Program-made: the position numbers and the translations under genes
Assembly: GCA_030067055.1 (NCBI GenBank)
Contig: JASJAL010000144.1
Span: forward strand, 1-9,785
DNA length: 9,785 nucleotides
Reading direction: 5' to 3'
Origin: Kiloniellales bacterium
GTDB lineage: Bacteria; Pseudomonadota; Alphaproteobacteria; Kiloniellales; JAKSBE01
The notes under the pieces: generated by a model
What the model saw: only the letters and a program-made list of their open reading frames with translations
Databases searched by the model: none
What the model was told of the DNA's origin: nothing
In this document: positions 6,260 through 9,785 of the stretch, in pieces
How positions within the stretch are numbered: the stretch's first letter is position 1
Layout: every line of letters starts with the position of its first letter

Positions 6260-6295
6260 TACGCGGCTTCACCAAGGACTGCAGGATTCTCAATC

Positions 6296-7237
6296 ATGGC
6301 GAGGGCCTTCATATTCCCGGGACAGGGCAGCCAGGCCGTCGGCATGGGCCAGGAGCTGGCCGAGGCCTCGACGGTGGCGCGGCATCTCTTCCAAGAGGTC
6401 GACGACGCCCTGTCGCAGCACCTGACCCGGCTGATGTTCGAAGGTCCGGAGGATGAGCTCCGGCTGACCGAGAACGCCCAACCGGCCCTGATGGCGGTCA
6501 GTCTGGCGGTCGTCCGAGTGCTGGAACAGGAAGCCGGCATCGACTTGGCCGAGGCCGGCGAGCTTGTGGCCGGGCACTCCCTGGGCGAATACTCCGCCCT
6601 GGCGGCGGTCGGCGCCTTCGAGGTGGCCGAGGCGGCCCGGCTCCTGAAGCGCCGGGGACAGGCCATGCAGGCGGCGGTGCCGGTCGGCGAGGGCGCCATG
6701 GCGGCCTTGCTCGGACTCGACCTGGAAGCGGCTGCGGCGGTCGCCGAGGAGGCCGCTCAGGGCGAGGTCTGCGCTCCCGCCAACGACAATGCGCCGGGCC
6801 AGGTCGTGGTCAGCGGCCACAAGACGGCGGTGGAGCGGGCGCTCGAGGTCGCCGCCGAGCGCGGTGCCCGCAAAAGCGTGCTGCTCCCGGTCTCCGCGCC
6901 TTTCCACTGCGCGCTGATGGCGCCGGCCGCCGAGGAGATGGCCGAAGCCCTTGGCCAGACGCCGCCGCGCGAGCCGCGCCTGCCTCTGGTCAGCAATGTC
7001 AGCGCGGCGGCGATCACCGATCCCGAGGCGATCCGGGACCTGCTGGTCCAGCAGGTCACCGACATGGTTCGCTGGCGCGAGTCGGTTCTCTTCATCAAGG
7101 CGCAGGGCGTCGATACCCTGGTCGAGCTGGGCGCGGGCAAGGTGCTCACCGGCCTGACCCGGCGGATCGACCGGGAGCTGACCGGCCTCGCGGTCGGCGG
7201 TCCCGGGGACGTCGAAACGCTGCAGAAGCTGCTCTAG
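6296..7237 (+). CDS. fabD: Malonyl-CoA:ACP transacylase FabD
   Basis: FabD transfers malonyl from CoA to holo-ACP, supplying the extender unit for type II fatty-acid synthesis in the cytosol. The protein is 313 residues, near the usual 308-315. The oxyanion-hole motif FPGQGSQ is at 7-13, the nucleophile S95 in GHSLGEYSA (93-101), the malonate-carboxylate-binding R120 in KRRGQAMQ, and the catalytic H204 in APFHCALM (201-208). The malonyl-selective arginine and GHSLGE argue for FabD rather than a polyketide loading transferase. The start follows AGGA about 9 nt upstream. First gene of the plus-strand cluster; fabG begins 42 nt downstream. Confidence 0.97.
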   Translation: MARAFIFPGQGSQAVGMGQELAEASTVARHLFQEVDDALSQHLTRLMFEGPEDELRLTENAQPALMAVSLAVVRVLEQEAGIDLAEAGELVAGHSLGEYSALAAVGAFEVAEAARLLKRRGQAMQAAVPVGEGAMAALLGLDLEAAAAVAEEAAQGEVCAPANDNAPGQVVVSGHKTAVERALEVAAERGARKSVLLPVSAPFHCALMAPAAEEMAEALGQTPPREPRLPLVSNVSAAAITDPEAIRDLLVQQVTDMVRWRESVLFIKAQGVDTLVELGAGKVLTGLTRRIDRELTGLAVGGPGDVETLQKLL

Positions 7238-7279
7238 GCAGGGCCGAGCAGGACACCAGATGAAACGGAGGTAAGCTCC

Positions 7280-8017
7280 ATGTTCGATCTCAGTGGCCGC
7301 TGCGCGCTGGTGACCGGTGCCTCCGGCGGCATCGGTGGGGCCATCGCCAAGGCCCTTCACCAGGCGGGCGCCAAGCTGGCCATCTCCGGGACCCGGCTTG
7401 ACGCGCTGGACGCCCTGGCCGGCGAACTGGGAGACGGCGTCCAGGTCCTGCCCTGCAATCTTGCCGACCCGGCCGAGACGGCGGCGCTGGCCGGCCAGGC
7501 CGAAGAGGCGCTGGGCCAGCTCGATATCCTGGTCAACAACGCGGGCCTGACCCGCGACAATCTGTCGATGCGGATGAAGGACGAGGACTGGGCGCTGGTC
7601 CTGGAGGTCAACTTGACCGCTGGATTCCGCCTGGCGCGCGGGGCGATGCGCGGCATGATGAAGCGGCGCTGGGGCCGGATCGTGGGCATCACCTCGATCG
7701 TCGGGGTCACCGGCAACCCCGGCCAGGCGAACTACGCGGCCTCCAAGGCCGGGATGATCGGGATGAGCAAATCGCTCGCCCAGGAGATCGCCAACCGGGG
7801 TATCACGGTCAACTGCGTCGCCCCGGGCTTCATTCAGACGGCCATGACCGATGCCCTGGACGAAACGCAGCACGAGCGGCTTCTGGGCGCGATCCCGGCC
7901 GGTCGATTGGGCCTGCCGGAGGACATAGCCGCCAGCGTGGTCTTCCTGGCCAGCGAAGAGGCGGGCTACGTCACCGGTCAGACCTTGCACGTCAACGGTG
8001 GAATGGCAATGATATGA
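7280..8017 (+). CDS. fabG: 3-oxoacyl-[ACP] reductase FabG
   Basis: FabG is an NADPH-dependent short-chain dehydrogenase reducing 3-oxoacyl-ACP to 3-hydroxyacyl-ACP, the first reduction of each elongation cycle. The 245-residue protein has the Rossmann glycine motif TGASGGIG at 12-19, NNAG at 86-89, active-site N111, and the catalytic S139, Y152 and K156 (NYAASKAGM context). PG followed by I and T near 182-187 is the usual cofactor-loop motif. A strong GGAGGT lies 8 nt before the ATG. Its place between fabD and acpP distinguishes it from the many other SDR enzymes that resemble it. Confidence 0.96.
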   Translation: MFDLSGRCALVTGASGGIGGAIAKALHQAGAKLAISGTRLDALDALAGELGDGVQVLPCNLADPAETAALAGQAEEALGQLDILVNNAGLTRDNLSMRMKDEDWALVLEVNLTAGFRLARGAMRGMMKRRWGRIVGITSIVGVTGNPGQANYAASKAGMIGMSKSLAQEIANRGITVNCVAPGFIQTAMTDALDETQHERLLGAIPAGRLGLPEDIAASVVFLASEEAGYVTGQTLHVNGGMAMI

Positions 8018-8058
8018 GCCCTGAAGTACCTTCCAAGCGGCCTCGAAATTTGCGGGTT

Positions 8059-8079
8059 TCCGGCGCTGGTATCGCCGGA
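8059..8079 (+). other. Perfect hairpin in the fabG-acpP spacer
   Basis: TCCGGCG (8059-8065) pairs exactly with CGCCGGA (8073-8079) around a 7-nt loop, 41 nt after the fabG stop. No T run follows, so it is not a classical intrinsic terminator. It could act as a partial transcription block or as an mRNA stabiliser or processing point that sets acpP message apart from fabDG. Confidence 0.45.
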
Positions 8080-8084
8080 TGAAC

Positions 8085-8093
8085 TGTGATAAG
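8085..8093 (+). promoter_or_regulatory. Extended -10-like element, possible acpP promoter
   Basis: TGTGATAAG reads as an extended -10 (TG, one base, GATAAG; four of six matches). No good -35 lies upstream; CTGGTA 16 nt away matches at only three positions. ACP is needed in far greater amount than FabD or FabG, and the 171-nt spacer is unusually long for this cluster, so an internal promoter is plausible. The match itself is weak. Confidence 0.25.
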
Positions 8094-8188
8094 AGGCGGC
8101 GTTTCGCGGCGGAGCTGGCAGGTCCGACAAGCCAGCCGATGCCATACACTTCCTTAAGAGCGGGCAAGCAAGAGCAAGGATCTGCAAT

Positions 8189-8425
8189 ATGAGCAACGAC
8201 ATTGCCGAGCGCGTCAAAAAAATCGTTGTCGAACATCTTGGCGTGGACGAATCCAAGGTCGCGGAGACGGCGAGTTTCATCGATGACCTCGGCGCGGACA
8301 GTCTGGACACCGTCGAGCTCGTAATGGCCTTCGAAGAGGAATTCGGCTGCGAGATCCCCGACGACGCGGCCGAGAAGATCGTCACCGTCGGCGATGCGGT
8401 CAACTTCATCAAAGAGAACTCCTAG
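8189..8425 (+). CDS. acpP: Acyl carrier protein
   Basis: A 78-residue acidic four-helix protein that carries acyl chains as thioesters during fatty-acid, lipid A and related synthesis. The 4'-phosphopantetheine attachment site is S38 in [21 protein letters not shown], the canonical DSL motif followed by the acidic recognition helix II. N-terminal helix I ([18 protein letters not shown]) and the C-terminal [14 protein letters not shown] are standard. AAGGA lies about 9 nt upstream of the ATG. Apo-ACP needs a holo-ACP synthase (acpS), which is not in this window. Confidence 0.98.
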   Translation: MSNDIAERVKKIVVEHLGVDESKVAETASFIDDLGADSLDTVELVMAFEEEFGCEIPDDAAEKIVTVGDAVNFIKENS

Positions 8426-8491
8426 GCCCGCCTGACGGCGCACTAGGGTCGCTGCCCGCTCACCTCCTGCAATTCAAACAAGCAGCAGCGC

Positions 8492-9754
8492 ATGAGACGA
8501 GTCGTCATCACCGGTATCGGCCTCGTGACCCCCCTGGGCATCGGGATATCCCATGTCTGGGAACGGCTGACGGCGGGGCAGTCGGGGATCAAGGCTATCG
8601 AGGGCTTCGACGTGTCCGACCTGCCGGCCAGGATCGCCGGCCAGGTGCCTTCCGGTTCGATCGAAGAGGGCTACTTCGACGCCGACCACTTCATGGCGGC
8701 GAAGGACCGGCGCAAGGTCGATGACTTCATCCTCTATGGGGTCGCGGCCGCCCAGCAGGCGGTCGAGGACGCCGGCTGGATGCCCGAGGACGAAGACTCC
8801 CGGGAGCGCACCGGGGTCATGATCGGCGCCGGCATCGGCGGCCTGCAATGGATCGCGGATTCTGCGGTCACGCTGCATGACAGAGGGCCGCGCCGGATCA
8901 GCCCCTTCTTCATCCCCGCCGCGCTGATCAACCTGGCCTCCGGCCAGGTCTCGATCCGCTACGGCTTCAAGGGCCCGAACCACGCGGTGGTCACCGCCTG
9001 TTCGAGCGGGGCGCATGCCATCGGCGACGCCGCGCGCCTGATCAAGTGGGAAGATGCCGACGTGATGATCGCCGGTGGGGCCGAGGCGGCGGTCTGCCGG
9101 CTCGGGGTCGCCGGCTTCGCGGCCGCCCGCGCTCTTTCCACCGGCTTCAACGATACCCCCGACCAGGCCTCCCGGCCCTGGGACGAGGCCCGAGATGGCT
9201 TCGTCATGGGCGAGGGTTCCGGCATCGTAGTGCTGGAGGAGCTGGAGCATGCCAAGAAGCGCGGCGCCAAGATCTATGCCGAGGTCCTGGGCTACGGCCT
9301 CTCCGGCGACGCCCATCACATCACCGCGCCGGCCGAGGACGGCAGCGGCGGCTACCGGTCGATGCAGGCGGCGCTGCGCAGCGCGAAGCTCAATCCGGAA
9401 GACGTCGACTACGTGAACGCCCACGGCACTTCGACCCCGCTCGGCGACGAGATCGAGCTGGGAGCCGTGAAGCGCCTTTTCGGCGATGCCGCCTACAAGC
9501 TTTCCATGTCCTCGACCAAGTCCGCGATCGGCCACCTGCTCGGGGCTGCCGGGGCGGTCGAGTCGATTTTCTGCTGCCTCGCCATCGGCCAGGGTGTCGT
9601 GCCGCCGACCCTAAACCTGGACAATCCGTCCCCGGGTTGCGACATCGACCTGGTGCCGCACGAAGCCAAAGAGCGCAAGGTCAACATCGCCTTGTCGAAC
9701 TCCTTCGGCTTCGGTGGCACCAACGCCAGCCTGGTCCTAGGGGCCTATACCTAG
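8492..9754 (+). CDS. fabF: 3-oxoacyl-[ACP] synthase II (KAS II) FabF
   Basis: FabF condenses acyl-ACP with malonyl-ACP to elongate fatty acids, including cis-unsaturated intermediates. The 420-residue thiolase-fold protein begins MRRVVITGIGLVTPLG. The catalytic triad is C170 in VVTACSSGAHA, H311 in NAHGTSTPLGDE, and H348 in STKSAIGHLLGAAG with K343 just before it. The gating-loop motif FGFGGTN is at 405-411. The Cys-His-His arrangement and close fit with FabF rather than FabB, plus location after acpP, support the call. No strong Shine-Dalgarno precedes the ATG (AGCAGCAGCGC). The 66-nt gap from acpP has no clear terminator. Confidence 0.97.
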   Translation: MRRVVITGIGLVTPLGIGISHVWERLTAGQSGIKAIEGFDVSDLPARIAGQVPSGSIEEGYFDADHFMAAKDRRKVDDFILYGVAAAQQAVEDAGWMPEDEDSRERTGVMIGAGIGGLQWIADSAVTLHDRGPRRISPFFIPAALINLASGQVSIRYGFKGPNHAVVTACSSGAHAIGDAARLIKWEDADVMIAGGAEAAVCRLGVAGFAAARALSTGFNDTPDQASRPWDEARDGFVMGEGSGIVVLEELEHAKKRGAKIYAEVLGYGLSGDAHHITAPAEDGSGGYRSMQAALRSAKLNPEDVDYVNAHGTSTPLGDEIELGAVKRLFGDAAYKLSMSSTKSAIGHLLGAAGAVESIFCCLAIGQGVVPPTLNLDNPSPGCDIDLVPHEAKERKVNIALSNSFGFGGTNASLVLGAYT

Positions 9755-9761
9755 CCCGCGC

Positions 9762-9785
9762 ATGAAGTTCTGGGCCAAAGCCGGC
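9762..9785 (+). CDS. Start of a gene cut by the window edge, possibly mltG
   Basis: An ATG 7 nt after the fabF stop opens a frame with eight visible codons (MKFWAKAG) that runs off the window. In many alphaproteobacteria the gene after fabF encodes the endolytic transglycosylase MltG (YceG-like), whose N-terminus begins with a short cytoplasmic stretch and a membrane anchor. Eight residues cannot confirm this; the call rests on position only. Confidence 0.4.

Larger units (their letters stand above)
5982..6295. other. Divergent intergenic region between rpsF and fabD
   Basis: This 314-bp gap separates the ribosomal-protein operon (leftward) from the fatty-acid cluster (rightward). It holds the rpsF leader stem-loop (6009-6053), the rpsF promoter (6116-6143) and the fabD promoter candidate (6232-6259). 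The stretch 6144-6231 shows no feature I can name; an operator for a lipid regulator could lie there, but no clear palindrome stands out. Confidence 0.8.

Noticed and set aside
6004..6456. A plus-strand 150-residue frame filling the rpsF-fabD gap
   Set aside because: It crosses both candidate promoters and then overlaps fabD out of frame. There is no Shine-Dalgarno sequence and no recognisable domain.
6290..8443. A 717-residue open frame on the minus strand across fabD, fabG and acpP
   Set aside because: It is antisense to three proteins with intact catalytic motifs, has low-complexity Gly/Arg/Asp/Leu composition typical of GC-rich shadow frames, and matches no family I recognise.
1..9785. 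Search for a novel defence, mobile or biosynthetic system
   Set aside because: All large genes are identifiable core functions with intact motifs, in an order familiar from alphaproteobacteria. No transposase, integrase, toxin, direct terminal repeats or shift in composition was seen.

Overview
The window looks like ordinary core chromosome from a high-GC alphaproteobacterium, most likely Rhodospirillales-like. That placement is inferred from protein character and gene order, not from a search. Every large gene belongs to a recognisable housekeeping family. I see no mobile element, CRISPR array, tRNA or rRNA, and no sign of gene transfer.

The left two thirds (about 18-5981) lies entirely on the minus strand. 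In transcription order it reads rpsF (S6), rpsR (S18), rplI (L9), a strong intrinsic terminator, dnaB (replicative helicase), alr (alanine racemase), an MlaE-type permease and an MlaF-type ATPase. rpsF/rpsR and mlaE/mlaF each overlap by ATGA, dnaB/alr overlap by 14 nt, and alr and mlaE are 4 nt apart. This suggests two units: a ribosomal-protein operon ended by the terminator near 4440, then a dnaB-alr-mlaEF unit linking replication, peptidoglycan precursor supply and phospholipid transport.

The right third (6296-9754) lies on the plus strand and is the type II fatty-acid synthesis cluster fabD-fabG-acpP-fabF. The first eight codons of another gene, possibly mltG by usual gene order, sit at the window edge. 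The two groups diverge from a 314-bp intergenic region with a sigma70-like promoter candidate in each direction. The rpsF promoter is the better of the two and has a GC-rich discriminator. Its roughly 128-nt leader can form a long stem-loop, a plausible site for S6:S18 feedback.

I did not find a convincing novel system. The points most worth a second look are RNA-level and start-site details: a nested stem-loop abutting the rplI ribosome-binding site where many relatives carry a DUF2232 membrane-protein gene; the rpsF leader; a probable TTG start for dnaB; a six-unit GDR-rich pentapeptide repeat in the S6 tail; and a highly acidic L9 tail.
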